64,000 nucleotides of DNA from JAEKNW01 sp963677815 (lineage in GTDB: Bacteria; Cloacimonadota; Cloacimonadia; Cloacimonadales; JAFGVF01), in assembly GCA_963677815.1 (NCBI GenBank), contig OY782499.1, positions 1,550,001 to 1,614,000 on the forward strand, in the 5' to 3' direction. Shown here piece after piece: positions 53,455 through 62,342 of the stretch. The notes below the pieces were generated by a model. The model was not told the DNA's origin, made no database searches, and saw nothing but the letters and a program-made list of their open reading frames with translations. A program made the position numbers and the translations under genes. How positions within the stretch are numbered: position 1 is the stretch's first letter; every line of letters begins with the position of its first letter.

Positions 53455-54468
53455 CTAAAATTCAGTTTTATCCTTTCTTAAAAGTTCAGGCTTCATCAGC
53501 AGTTTAGCATATTGAGCTCTTGTATAAGTCCAAGGATCATTACTATTTGCCTTATTCATCTTACCTCTAAAATCAGCAATTTTATCAAACTTATGCTCTT
53601 TCATCCAGCTGTCCATATCATTTAGGACATTTGAAATATGGCCAATTCCATAACGATATAGGGCAGAAACCATTTGCACAGCATCAGCACCTGCCAAAAG
53701 CATCTTAATGAGGTCATTAGCAGAGAAGATTCCTCCACTAGAACAGATGCTAGCCTTAATTTGCTGGGAGAGAAGTCCTGTGTAGCGTAGAGTATAACGA
53801 TTATCTTGGGCTTTACTCAAATTAAATGGGAAGCTGTGTTCTAATTTATCAACATTAATGTCTGGTTGGAAGAACTTATTGAAGATAACCACACCTGCAA
53901 TACCTGTCTGAGACATTTTCTTGATAACATTTAGAGGGTTGGTGTATTCATTACTAAGTTTCACACTGATAGGAATTTTAATTTGACTAGTTAATTCTTT
54001 GAGTATAGCCATTTGCTCTTCTTCTATCTGACTTCCACTCTTATCAAAGTTTTTAGGACTTGAATAGAAGTTCAATTCTAAAGCATCTACTCCTGTATCG
54101 GCGATTTGTTGAGCATATTCTAACCAGGTGTCTTTGTTTACAGCATTCAGACTTCCAACAACAGGAATATCAACACTTTCCTTTGTCTTCTTGAGCCAAT
54201 AGAGGTGTTCCTTGATACCAATTTGATCTCTTTCTGGGAAAATATCAATCATTTCTGCATGCCTATCATTAGCGATTTCTCTTTCTAGCTCAGCTCTATA
54301 TCTTTCTAATTGAATCTGTTCTTCAAATAGTGATTTGGTAACTATAGCTCCAGCACCTGAATCTTCAATTTCTTTTATCTTCTTAAGATTAGCAGTTAGG
54401 GAAGAAGCACCTACTATTATAGGGTTTCTTAATTCTAGACCTAAATATTTAGTTTCAAAGTTTGACAT
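53455..54468 (-). CDS. Dihydroorotate dehydrogenase-like flavoprotein
   Basis: 337 aa from the ATG at 54468 with AAAGGAG before it; a longer frame to 54498 has no RBS. A DHOD-fold FMN barrel: LGLELRNPIIVGASSLTAN, GAGAIVTKSLFEEQI, LELNFYSSP in place of the NxSCPN loop, IPISVKLSNEYTNP, SSGGIFSANDLIKMLLAGADAVQMVSALYRYG. It lacks the catalytic Cys/Ser loop of true PyrD (the operon has its own at 12958), so it belongs to the paralogous 'DHOD-like' group whose substrate is unknown. Confidence 0.82.
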   Translation of the reverse strand: MSNFETKYLGLELRNPIIVGASSLTANLKKIKEIEDSGAGAIVTKSLFEEQIQLERYRAELEREIANDRHAEMIDIFPERDQIGIKEHLYWLKKTKESVDIPVVGSLNAVNKDTWLEYAQQIADTGVDALELNFYSSPKNFDKSGSQIEEEQMAILKELTSQIKIPISVKLSNEYTNPLNVIKKMSQTGIAGVVIFNKFFQPDINVDKLEHSFPFNLSKAQDNRYTLRYTGLLSQQIKASICSSGGIFSANDLIKMLLAGADAVQMVSALYRYGIGHISNVLNDMDSWMKEHKFDKIADFRGKMNKANSNDPWTYTRAQYAKLLMKPELLRKDKTEF

Positions 54469-54763
54469 AATTTCTCCTTTATAACTTTTATTTCTCATTT
54501 TCTTATATAATAATTTAACACTTAGTTATAGGGAGCAAGATAATTCAATAATTTAATAACTATTTTACAATTCTTAAGCAAATACTTGCAAATAAACCTT
54601 AGATAATTTATTACTTTAATGTGAAAAAGCAATTTTTTTTTCTTGTCTTTGTAAGAAATTATTAAAGTTTGATGAATATTTGGTATTGAAATATATTTTG
54701 CAATTATCTAAAAAAGACTTATTATAATGTAAAGTAAAATTAATAAAAATATTGGAGGAAATA

Positions 54764-55342
54764 ATGGCTAGATGGCAAAACAGTATGCACAAATTAAATT
54801 CGGATAATCACCATCCAGATCATCCGATAGAGGATTTCTTTAAAGTAAAGAATTATATTCCTCAAACTGAAGAAGAAAAGCATATACTCGAAGAATTTTC
54901 TTTAGTTAAAAGCTCTTTAGCAATACTTATTCATGTTGCAAATGCTGATAGAAGTATTTCTCTAGAAGAAAAGAATCAAATTATTTCAGACCTAATTTTT
55001 CAGATAGAGCAAAGACCTTACGAATTCGAGAAACTAGCTGAAAAATTTGGAAGTAATGAAAAAGAAATCATAGAGAATATGTACGACAAAATGTTGGAAG
55101 ATTATAAAGAACAAAAGTTAAATCTAGGAAAAATTGTTGATGATATCTGCTTGATGTATAAAAATAATCAGGAAAAAAGATATTATTTAATCCGTTTATG
55201 TTATTTTGCTGCTATGTCTGACAATGTTTTTGATGAAGCTGAGAAAATGGCAATTAGAAATTTAGCTAAGAAAATGAACTTACCTGACGAAGAAGTGAAG
55301 AGAATCGAACAAGAAGTTAAGGAAGAAATAGATAAGAGATAA
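54764..55342 (+). CDS. TerB-like tellurite-resistance-domain protein
   Basis: 192 aa from the ATG at 54764 behind TTGGAGG (a TTG start at 54752 is part of that RBS). All-helical: VKSSLAILIHVANADRSISLEEKNQII and YYLIRLCYFAAMSDNVFDEAEKMAIRNLAKKMNLPDEEV are two TerB-type half repeats with the acidic DxxxxxxE helix starts. A TATAAT (54723-54728) is a likely -10. The N-terminal 40 residues are His/Pro-rich (SDNHHPDHPIEDFF). Cytosolic; role unknown. Own terminator follows. Confidence 0.7.
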   Translation: MARWQNSMHKLNSDNHHPDHPIEDFFKVKNYIPQTEEEKHILEEFSLVKSSLAILIHVANADRSISLEEKNQIISDLIFQIEQRPYEFEKLAEKFGSNEKEIIENMYDKMLEDYKEQKLNLGKIVDDICLMYKNNQEKRYYLIRLCYFAAMSDNVFDEAEKMAIRNLAKKMNLPDEEVKRIEQEVKEEIDKR

Positions 55343-55365
55343 ATGATAAATCTTGATACTAATAG

Positions 55366-55391
55366 GGCAGGGAAACCTGCCTTTTTTATTT
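55366..55391 (+). terminator. Terminator after the TerB-like gene
   Basis: GGCAGG-GAAA-CCTGCC followed by TTTTTTATTT. Confidence 0.9.
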
Positions 55392-55448
55392 AGTTAATTA
55401 TATGATATGAGAGGAGATCTGCATGTTAAAAGACTTCTTCTATAATCG

Positions 55449-55507
55449 CTTGATTGTTAATCACTCTACAAATCATTGGAATTTTAAAGAGTAAGTAACA
55501 ATCAAGG
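55449..55507. repeat. Dispersed palindromic repeat, copy C
   Basis: CTTGATTGTTA...ACTCT and AGAGT...TAACAATCAAG arms around ATCATTGGAATTT. Shares TAACAATCAAGGAACA with copy B (34607-34660). Confidence 0.6.
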
Positions 55508-55594
55508 AACAGGGCTTACATCCTAAATCTTAAAATAAGAGGACTGAGAAAAATCTTGACAATTGAAGGGGTGGCTGGCTTTTTGCTTATAAGT

Positions 55595-55671
55595 GCCCCC
55601 GTAGCTCAGCAGGATAGAGCAGTTCCCTCCTAAGGAAAAGGTCAGCCGTTCGAATCGGCTCGGGGGTGCCA
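55595..55671 (+). tRNA. tRNA-Arg(CCU)
   Basis: Cloverleaf: acceptor GCCCCCG/CGGGGGT (G1-U wobble), D stem GCTC/GAGC, anticodon loop CTCCTAA with anticodon CCT, T arm AGCCG-TTCGAAT-CGGCT, encoded CCA. 77 bases. The first anticodon stem pair is a mismatch. It stands just before a repeat-rich stretch and the restriction locus, a common position for island insertion. Confidence 0.92.
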
Positions 55672-55702
55672 TCTAAGTGTAAAGTGAAAAATGAAAAATG
55701 AA

Positions 55703-55880
55703 AATAACTGGGAATGCGGACATCCCTGTCCGCCACAAGCACAAAGTGCTTGGAAAATTAACTGGGAATGAGAGCATCCTTGCTCGCACCAAGCACAAAG
55801 TGCTTGAGAAAATAACTGGGAATGAGAGCATCTTTGCTCGCACCAAGCACAAAGTGCTTGAGAAAATAACTAGGAGTGAG
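55703..55880. repeat. 54-bp tandem repeat array (3.3 units)
   Basis: Units start at 55703, 55757, 55811 and 55865 (partial). Each begins AATAACTGGGAATG, carries one hairpin (GCGGACATCCCTGTCCGC or GAG-CATCCTTG-CTC) and a second (AAGCACAAAGTGCTT). Because 54 is divisible by three a frame stays open through it. Single units lie at 50632 and 52923. Confidence 0.85.
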
Positions 55881-55883
55881 TAT

Positions 55884-56116
55884 AAAGTGACACCAACATT
55901 GCCACAATTTCGACAGCTTTTACACTTAACTAACTATTACATAATAAAATAACGCATTTTCAAAAGTGACAGCAACATTGCCACTTTGCAAAAGCGTTCC
56001 ACAAAAAAAAGTGACAACAACATTGCCACTTTGAAAAACCGACCTCAAACCCACTTATAACAACAAAAATTAAGCTTTTTTTATCGTTCTAAAAGTGACA
56101 GCAAGGTTGCCACTTT
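55884..56116. repeat. Four irregularly spaced GTGACAGCAACATTGCCAC hairpins
   Basis: Copies at 55884-55905, 55962-55987, 56007-56032 and 56091-56116 share AAAGTGAC-RNCAACATTGCCACTTT (AAAGTG pairs CACTTT); copy 4 has AAGGTTGC. Copies 2 and 4 are followed by GCAAAAGCGTT. Gaps are 56, 19 and 58 bases and unlike each other. The rest of the gap to 56240 shows nothing recognisable. Confidence 0.7.
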
Positions 56117-56247
56117 GCAAAAGCGTTTTTATTATCTTAGATTGGATCTTCAGGTCCTGAAGCATCAACTCTTCTAAGTCATATACTCATTCTAGAAATA
56201 TTATCTTCTTCTAATAATATTAGGACTACTTCACAATTTTATTGACA

Positions 56248-56280
56248 ACAATTTTCCAATTGCTAAAATTGTAATATAAT
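56248..56280 (+). promoter_or_regulatory. Inverted repeat and -10 box upstream of the GyrI-like gene
   Basis: ACAATTTT (56248-56255) and AAAATTGT (56265-56272) are perfect arms with a 9-base loop, directly before TATAAT (56275-56280). A TTGACA at 56242-56247 is too far from that -10 for a standard promoter. A regulator may bind here. Confidence 0.4.
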
Positions 56281-56308
56281 AAATTTCAAGAAGTAAAAGG
56301 ATAAATCA

Positions 56309-56782
56309 ATGAAATTCAGAATAATCTATTTACCCCCATTTAAAGCAATATCATCAGGAGTTGATAAGAACTTGGATTTCTCTGAAGAAGGAATCCTAGG
56401 GAAATTTGATAAATTTTTCTCAGAACTTGAAGTTACTCCTAGAGATAATTTTATACCTAGAGATTTTCTCTTTTATGATACAAAAAATCAAGGATTTGTT
56501 TGGTGGAGGGCTTTAATAGAAGGACAAGATACTGCTTCTTATGAAGTAGTTGATTTCGATGGTGGTTATTATCTAACCTATCACTATCAAGATGGGGATG
56601 ATAAAGAAAATGAAAGATTATATAATGAAGCTTTAAAGTATATAAATGAATCAGATGAACTTGAACTAGATATTAGAGAAAATCATTATCCAATGGGACA
56701 TGTTATTACTCCTCCTGAAATATCTGAAAAACTAGGTTTTTCTCAGATGGAGACATATATTCCGGTGAAAGTAAATATTTAA
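56309..56782 (+). CDS. GyrI-like effector-binding domain protein
   Basis: 157 aa. FRIIYLPPFKAISSG at the start resembles the first strand of the GyrI/AraC effector-binding fold (V-x-L-P-x-F-x-A-x-x-x-S). FVWWRALIEGQDTASYEVVDFDGGYYLTYHYQDGD gives the central strands, and QMETYIPVKV is the usual last strand. No DNA-binding domain, so stand-alone like GyrI/SbmC-type proteins that bind small ligands or inhibit an enzyme. First gene after the repeat-rich tRNA-Arg region. Assignment by pattern only. Confidence 0.5.
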   Translation: MKFRIIYLPPFKAISSGVDKNLDFSEEGILGKFDKFFSELEVTPRDNFIPRDFLFYDTKNQGFVWWRALIEGQDTASYEVVDFDGGYYLTYHYQDGDDKENERLYNEALKYINESDELELDIRENHYPMGHVITPPEISEKLGFSQMETYIPVKVNI

Positions 56783-56875
56783 GATAATGATGTTCTAAAA
56801 TCAAAGATATTAAAATGAAAGAGATTTGTAATAAATTGAAATAAAATAATATTTAGAAATACTAGGAGAAATAAA

Positions 56876-57466
56876 ATGGATGTAAAAACACCAACACCAC
56901 AAATAGTTAAAGAATATTTGAATCTATGGGATTTACTTGAAAATTATCGCTTGCAAGAGTCTAGTTTAAAAAAATTATTTACTCAAACTTATCCAGAAAA
57001 TCAACAAATGGATGATGTATTAATTAAGGTATGCTCACTTAATAATTTTTACAGTACAAATATCTTTTCCCCATTTACTGTTGCAAAGCACATAGTAGAT
57101 TTAGATATTGATAAGCGTCTAAATAATGAAGATATAACCTTAGTTAATGAGATTGCAATTGTAAAAGTGAATGATTCTAAAACTATGAAATTTTATTCTT
57201 TTGCTACAAAATATTGCAGCCATCATAAACCTGAAATTTATCCTATTTACGATAGCTATGTAGATAAAATGTTAAAATATTATAAAAAAGAGGATAAATT
57301 CTACAAGTTTAAAAATGATGATTTGAAAATCTATTCTAATTTTAAGAATATTTTGCTTGAATTTCAAAAATTCTATCATTTAGAAAAATTTACTCTAAAA
57401 GAAATTGATAAATTCCTTTGGCAACATGGAAAGGAATGCTTTCCAAGGAAGTATAAGAAAAAATAA
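56876..57466 (+). CDS. Unknown protein, possible OGG-like DNA glycosylase fold
   Basis: 196 aa, ATG behind AGGAG. Mostly helical and Lys/Tyr-rich. The stretch FYSFATKYCSHHKPEIYPIYDSYVDKMLKYY resembles a conserved block of bacterial proteins predicted to have an 8-oxoguanine-glycosylase-like fold (FASKYLHFH..PIYDS). The conserved Asp in YDS would match a catalytic or structural Asp; no helix-hairpin-helix or classical Lys-Asp pair can be confirmed. It lies 115 bases upstream of hsdR in the same direction and may be part of the restriction locus cargo. Confidence 0.4.
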   Translation: MDVKTPTPQIVKEYLNLWDLLENYRLQESSLKKLFTQTYPENQQMDDVLIKVCSLNNFYSTNIFSPFTVAKHIVDLDIDKRLNNEDITLVNEIAIVKVNDSKTMKFYSFATKYCSHHKPEIYPIYDSYVDKMLKYYKKEDKFYKFKNDDLKIYSNFKNILLEFQKFYHLEKFTLKEIDKFLWQHGKECFPRKYKKK

Positions 57467-57482
57467 AAATTATCACTATGAT

Positions 57483-57523
57483 AGATAATTTATCTTGACC
57501 AATTCTAGTTAGTTAAATATTTT
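57483..57523 (+). promoter_or_regulatory. Promoter of the hsdRMS operon with upstream palindrome
   Basis: TTGACC (57495-57500), a 17-base spacer, TATTTT (57518-57523). The palindrome AGATAA-T-TTATCT (57483-57495) touches the -35. Confidence 0.45.
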
Positions 57524-57580
57524 ATAATAAACAAAAAAAGTTTATAAATCTGATTTGGTTTATTAATAACTGGAGGACTT

Positions 57581-60500
57581 GTGGCTTTTAACGAAGATAC
57601 AAGAGTTAAATTACCAGCTATCCTACATCTTGTTAGATTAGGGTATAAATATATATCACTTAAGGATGATAGGGTAAAATGGAACAATAACTTTAATATA
57701 GCCACTTCAATATTTTTTGAGGCTATAAATAGAATTAATCCTGATCTAGCAGAAGGGGATGATAAAAGACTTTTGCAGGAAGTTGAACTCACTTTAGATA
57801 ATGAAGACTTAGGGAAAGCTTTTTATCATCTACTAATTAGTAATACCAACAATAAGATAATTGACTTTACTGATTTTGAAAAGAATAGTTTCCATGTTGT
57901 TACAGAATTAACATACAAAAATGGTGAAGATGAATTCAGACCTGATATTACTCTATTAATTAATGGTATGCCATTAGTCTTTATAGAAGTTAAGAAACCC
58001 AACAATAGAGAGGGAATCCTTGCTGAAAGGGAAAGGATAGACAGAAGGTTTAAAAACAAGAAATTCAGACGTTTTATCAATATCACTCAAATGATGATAT
58101 TCTCTAACAATATGGAATATGATGATTTTGATATTGAACCACTTCAAGGAGCTTTCTATGCTACTAGCTCTTATTCCAAAGCTAAATTTAATTATTTTAG
58201 AGAGGAAGATAACCTTGACTTAAAAAGTCTTTTGGTTGATGAGGATGATGATTTAGAGAGCTATGTTTTAAAAGATAATAATCTTATTGTGATAAAGCAT
58301 TCACCAGAATTTATAACCAATAAAGATATAAATACACCGACAAACAGAATACTTACCTCTCTCTGTAATAAAGAAAGACTTCAATTTATTCTTCAGTATG
58401 CAATAGCTTATGTTATTGAAGAAGATGGTATAGAAAAACATATAATGCGATATCCGCAAATGTTTGCAAGTAAGGCAATAGAAAAAAGCTTGGATAAAGG
58501 GGTAAAGAAAGGAATTATTTGGCATACTCAAGGTAGTGGTAAAACAGCCCTAGCTTATTATTCAGTAAAATATCTTACTAATTATTACAAGAAAAGTCAA
58601 ATTATTCCAAAATTTTACTTTATTGTAGATAGATTAGATCTTCTTAAACAAGCAAAAACAGAGTTTCTAAAAAGAGATTTGATAGTCCATATAGTTAATT
58701 CTAGACAAGAGTTTGTTGATGATATAAAGACAACTACTGCACTTTATAATAACTCAGGTAAAGCAGAAATTACAGTGGTTAATATCCAAAAGTTTAGTGA
58801 AGATTCGAGTGTTATATCAGACCAAGGTTATGATCTAAATATCCAAAGAATCTACTTTCTAGATGAAGTGCATAGAAGCTACAATCCCAAGGGGAGCTTT
58901 TTAGCTAATCTATACAACAGTGATAAAGATGCTATTTTAATAGGCTTGACAGGTACTCCTCTTATTACTAAAGAGTACAAATCTAAAGAAATCTTTGGAG
59001 ATTATATTCATAAGTATTATTACAACGCTTCAATTGCTGATGGTTATACATTGAGATTGATTAGAGAGGAAATAGCAAGTGATTACAGCTTGAGGCTAAA
59101 GGAAATACTTAAAGAACTTGAAATAAATAAAGGTGGCATGTCTAAGAATGATATTTTTGCCAAGCCATCTTTTGTAGAGCCAATGCTTGACTATATTATA
59201 AATGATTTTGAAAAGAGCCGACTTATTTTTACTAATAGTTCCATAGGGGCTATGGTTGTTTGTGATAGTTCAGAACAAGCAAAAATGATGTATGAGATAT
59301 TCCAAAAAAAATATACTGCTAGTGCTAGAATTAATGATGAATTTCAAGAAGAGCAAATGACTTATACAAGTAAGTTTAAAAAAGAATGTAGAGTTACAAC
59401 TTCTCAACTTATCCTCCATGATATTGGTAGTAAAGAAGATAGGGGTAATTGGGTAAGAGACTATAAAGCTGGAGACTTAGATATTCTATTTGTCTTTAAT
59501 ATGCTTTTAACAGGTTTCGATGCTCCTAGGTTGAAGAAGCTTTACTTAGCTAGAGTAGTCAAGAGTCATAACCTTCTCCAGACATTAACTAGGGTTAATA
59601 GAACATATAAAGATTTTAGATATGGATATGTTGTTGATTTTGCAGATATAATCTCTGAATTTGATAAAACAAACGAAATGTATTTTAAGGAGCTAAATGG
59701 AGAATTAGGTGATGATTTTGAACATTATGATTTGATGTTTAAAAGTAGAGAGGAAATTGAAAAAGAAATAGAGGAAATTAAAACCTTACTCTTTGCTTAT
59801 AATACAGAAAATGCAGAAGAATTTTCCAAGCAGATTAGCATTATTGATAACCGACATCAAATACTTCAAATTAAAAAAGCTTTAGAGAATGCTAAAGGAC
59901 TTTATAATTTAATTAGGTCTCAGGATAATTTAGATTTACTAAATAAACTAGATTTTAAGAAGTTAAACGATCTTTATAAGGAAACGGTTAATCATCTAGC
60001 TTTGTTAAATGCAAAAGATGCTTTAGCAAATAATATTGACAACACTAATCTAATTAATATTGCTTTGGAAGATGTTATTTTCCATTTTACTAAGATATCT
60101 GAAGCAGAACTGGTATTAGCTGATGAATTGAAAAATAATTTGAGAAAGACTAGAGAAGCTTTTGATCTAAATCAAGACAAAAAGGATATTGAGTATGTTA
60201 ATCTCTATGAAGAATTAAAACGACTTCTTGAGAAAAACAAATTGTCAGAAGTTTCTCAATCAGAAATGAAAACTAATATTGGATTATTGAATCAGATATA
60301 CGATAAAATCAAAGAATTAAATAGAAAGAATAATTTAATCCGAAGCAAGTATAATAATGACGTGAAGTTTATGCGTATTCATAAACGATTGTTAGAAATG
60401 GGAGAATACTCTAAAAACGAAATTAAGATTTTTAATGCTTTAGTCAAAGTTAAGGAAACTGCTGATTCACAAGTTTTAATGAACAGAAATATGTTAAATA

Positions 60501-60661
60501 ACGTCGATTTTTTCGATGGGGCTATGAGGAAGATAGTGATTGAAAAATTTCATAAAGAAGAAAGATTTTCTATGAAACCAAACACTGCGAAGTATATTAA
60601 TGAACTGATAGTTAATGAATATCTAAAAGAATTTAACCCTAACTTTATGAATGGAAGATGA
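57581..60661 (+). CDS. hsdR: Type I restriction enzyme, R subunit
   Basis: 1026 aa from a GTG at 57581 behind GGAGG. N-terminal nuclease motif: FRPDITLLINGMPLVFIEVKKP with Asp122, Glu136 and Lys138. Translocase: IIWHTQGSGKTALA (Walker A, 315-322), YFLDEVHRSYNP (DEVH, 428-431), LIGLTGTPL and QTLTRVNRTYKDFRYGYVVDF. The C-terminal helical region binds the methylase. It cuts unmethylated DNA after ATP-driven translocation. Two more operon genes follow, hsdM 61 bases on. Confidence 0.95.
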   Translation: MAFNEDTRVKLPAILHLVRLGYKYISLKDDRVKWNNNFNIATSIFFEAINRINPDLAEGDDKRLLQEVELTLDNEDLGKAFYHLLISNTNNKIIDFTDFEKNSFHVVTELTYKNGEDEFRPDITLLINGMPLVFIEVKKPNNREGILAERERIDRRFKNKKFRRFINITQMMIFSNNMEYDDFDIEPLQGAFYATSSYSKAKFNYFREEDNLDLKSLLVDEDDDLESYVLKDNNLIVIKHSPEFITNKDINTPTNRILTSLCNKERLQFILQYAIAYVIEEDGIEKHIMRYPQMFASKAIEKSLDKGVKKGIIWHTQGSGKTALAYYSVKYLTNYYKKSQIIPKFYFIVDRLDLLKQAKTEFLKRDLIVHIVNSRQEFVDDIKTTTALYNNSGKAEITVVNIQKFSEDSSVISDQGYDLNIQRIYFLDEVHRSYNPKGSFLANLYNSDKDAILIGLTGTPLITKEYKSKEIFGDYIHKYYYNASIADGYTLRLIREEIASDYSLRLKEILKELEINKGGMSKNDIFAKPSFVEPMLDYIINDFEKSRLIFTNSSIGAMVVCDSSEQAKMMYEIFQKKYTASARINDEFQEEQMTYTSKFKKECRVTTSQLILHDIGSKEDRGNWVRDYKAGDLDILFVFNMLLTGFDAPRLKKLYLARVVKSHNLLQTLTRVNRTYKDFRYGYVVDFADIISEFDKTNEMYFKELNGELGDDFEHYDLMFKSREEIEKEIEEIKTLLFAYNTENAEEFSKQISIIDNRHQILQIKKALENAKGLYNLIRSQDNLDLLNKLDFKKLNDLYKETVNHLALLNAKDALANNIDNTNLINIALEDVIFHFTKISEAELVLADELKNNLRKTREAFDLNQDKKDIEYVNLYEELKRLLEKNKLSEVSQSEMKTNIGLLNQIYDKIKELNRKNNLIRSKYNNDVKFMRIHKRLLEMGEYSKNEIKIFNALVKVKETADSQVLMNRNMLNNVDFFDGAMRKIVIEKFHKEERFSMKPNTAKYINELIVNEYLKEFNPNFMNGR

Positions 60662-60722
60662 TTTATATAATAAATGACATTTTGCATAACTAAAACTGAT
60701 TAGTATGCTATAAGGAATAACG

Positions 60723-62342
60723 ATGAATATAACATTTGAAAGTACAATAAAAGAATTAATTGATGATTTGAAGAGCATTTGTGCTAATTACGGTTTAGGA
60801 AATGATGGTAATGAATTTAAGATAATAACTCAAACTTTCCTCTACAAGTTTATGAATGATAAATTTGCTTATGAAATTAAGACTCTTGAACCTAGTTTAA
60901 TTGGTGATGACTGGGCTATCAAATTGAAAGAATATAATGAAGAAGACTATGAGATGCTTCTAATGCAACTAAGTCCAGATACAGCAAAACTGAAACCAGA
61001 CCATTTCCTTGCTGAACTTTTTAACCGACAGACTGATGATGATTTTGGTAAACTCTTTGATGATACTCTCATGGATATTGCCCTTATTAACAATAATATC
61101 TTTTCTGTTAAAACAGAGGGAGGAGCAAAAGTTCAGTTGTTTGACCGATTGACTAACTACATTAACGATGCTAAAAAAAGAGATGATTTTGCTAGAGCTA
61201 TAATTAACAAGCTAGTTAAAGTAAACTTTGAAGAGATATTTACTCAGAAATATGATTTTTATTCGACCATTTTTGAATATCTAATCAAAGACTATAACAA
61301 GGATGGTGGAGGTAAATATGCTGAATATTATACTCCCCACGCTGTAGCCAAGATTATGGCTGCTATATTAGTGAATGAACCTCAAGCAAATGTTACTGTA
61401 TATGACCCTTCAGCAGGTTCAGGTACTTTGCTCATGAATGTAGCCCATGCTATTGGTGAAGATAAATGTACTATCTATTCCCAAGATATTTCTCAGAAAT
61501 CATCAAACTTGCTTAGACTTAACCTTATCTTAAACAATCTTGTTCACTCTATACCTAACATTATTCAAGGTAATACAATCTTACATCCTTATCATAGAGA
61601 TTCTAAAGCCCGTATAAAGAAGTTTGATTTTATTGTTTCAAACCCTCCTTTCAAGTTAGATTTCTCTAATTTCAGGAATGAATTAGATAATGATGCAAAT
61701 AAGACTAGATTCTTTGCAGGAATTCCAACCATTCCAAAGAAGAAAAAAGATAGTATGGCTATTTACCAACTATTCATTCAACATATTATGTTTTCTCTAA
61801 CTGAAAAAGGTAAAGCTGCTATAGTTGTCCCAACTGGTTTTATTACTGCTCAATCAGGAATAGATAAGACCATTAGACAAAGACTTATTGAAGACAAAAT
61901 GTTAGCAGGTGTTGTATCAATGCCATCTAACATTTTTGCTACTACTGGCACAAATGTTTCTATTCTCTTCTTAGATAAGAACAACACTCAGGATGTAATT
62001 CTGATTGATGCATCAAATTTAGGTGAGAAGGTAAAAGAGGGGAGAAATCAAAAAACTGTTCTCTCACCAGCTGAAGAACAAAAAATAATTGATACTTTCA
62101 ATAGCAGAGATGTTGTAGAAGACTTCTCAGTACTTGTAACTTATGATGAGATTAAAGAGAAAAATTATTCCCTATCAGCAGGGCAATACTTTGAGATTAA
62201 GATAGAATATGTTGATATTACTCATGCTGAGTTTGATGAGAAAATGGCTAAGTATAAATCTAATCTAAAAGAGATGTTTGAAGAGTCTAAACGACTAGAA
62301 GATGAAATATTGCAGAACTTTGAAGGGTTGGAGTATGAGTAA
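60723..62342 (+). CDS. hsdM: Type I restriction-modification DNA methyltransferase, M subunit
   Basis: 539 aa. N-terminal HsdM helical domain, then the N6-adenine methylase: GKYAEYYTPHAVAKIMA, VYDPSAGSGTLLMNV (AdoMet site, 228-234) and FIVSNPPFKLDF (catalytic NPPF, 307-310), followed by MAIYQLFIQHIMFSL and a coiled C-terminus. Methylates adenine in the target and is needed for restriction. Eight bases overlap with hsdS. Confidence 0.96.
   Translation: MNITFESTIKELIDDLKSICANYGLGNDGNEFKIITQTFLYKFMNDKFAYEIKTLEPSLIGDDWAIKLKEYNEEDYEMLLMQLSPDTAKLKPDHFLAELFNRQTDDDFGKLFDDTLMDIALINNNIFSVKTEGGAKVQLFDRLTNYINDAKKRDDFARAIINKLVKVNFEEIFTQKYDFYSTIFEYLIKDYNKDGGGKYAEYYTPHAVAKIMAAILVNEPQANVTVYDPSAGSGTLLMNVAHAIGEDKCTIYSQDISQKSSNLLRLNLILNNLVHSIPNIIQGNTILHPYHRDSKARIKKFDFIVSNPPFKLDFSNFRNELDNDANKTRFFAGIPTIPKKKKDSMAIYQLFIQHIMFSLTEKGKAAIVVPTGFITAQSGIDKTIRQRLIEDKMLAGVVSMPSNIFATTGTNVSILFLDKNNTQDVILIDASNLGEKVKEGRNQKTVLSPAEEQKIIDTFNSRDVVEDFSVLVTYDEIKEKNYSLSAGQYFEIKIEYVDITHAEFDEKMAKYKSNLKEMFEESKRLEDEILQNFEGLEYE

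Noticed and set aside
55698..55952. 84-aa reading frame with 18-residue repeats (ITGNxxIxARTKHKVLE)
   Set aside because: It is the translation of the 54-bp palindromic tandem array; no RBS, and the same DNA units occur singly in non-coding gaps.
55703..56116. Possible CRISPR array
   Set aside because: The 54-bp units are contiguous without spacers, and the four hairpins have irregular gaps of unequal length; no cas gene nearby.
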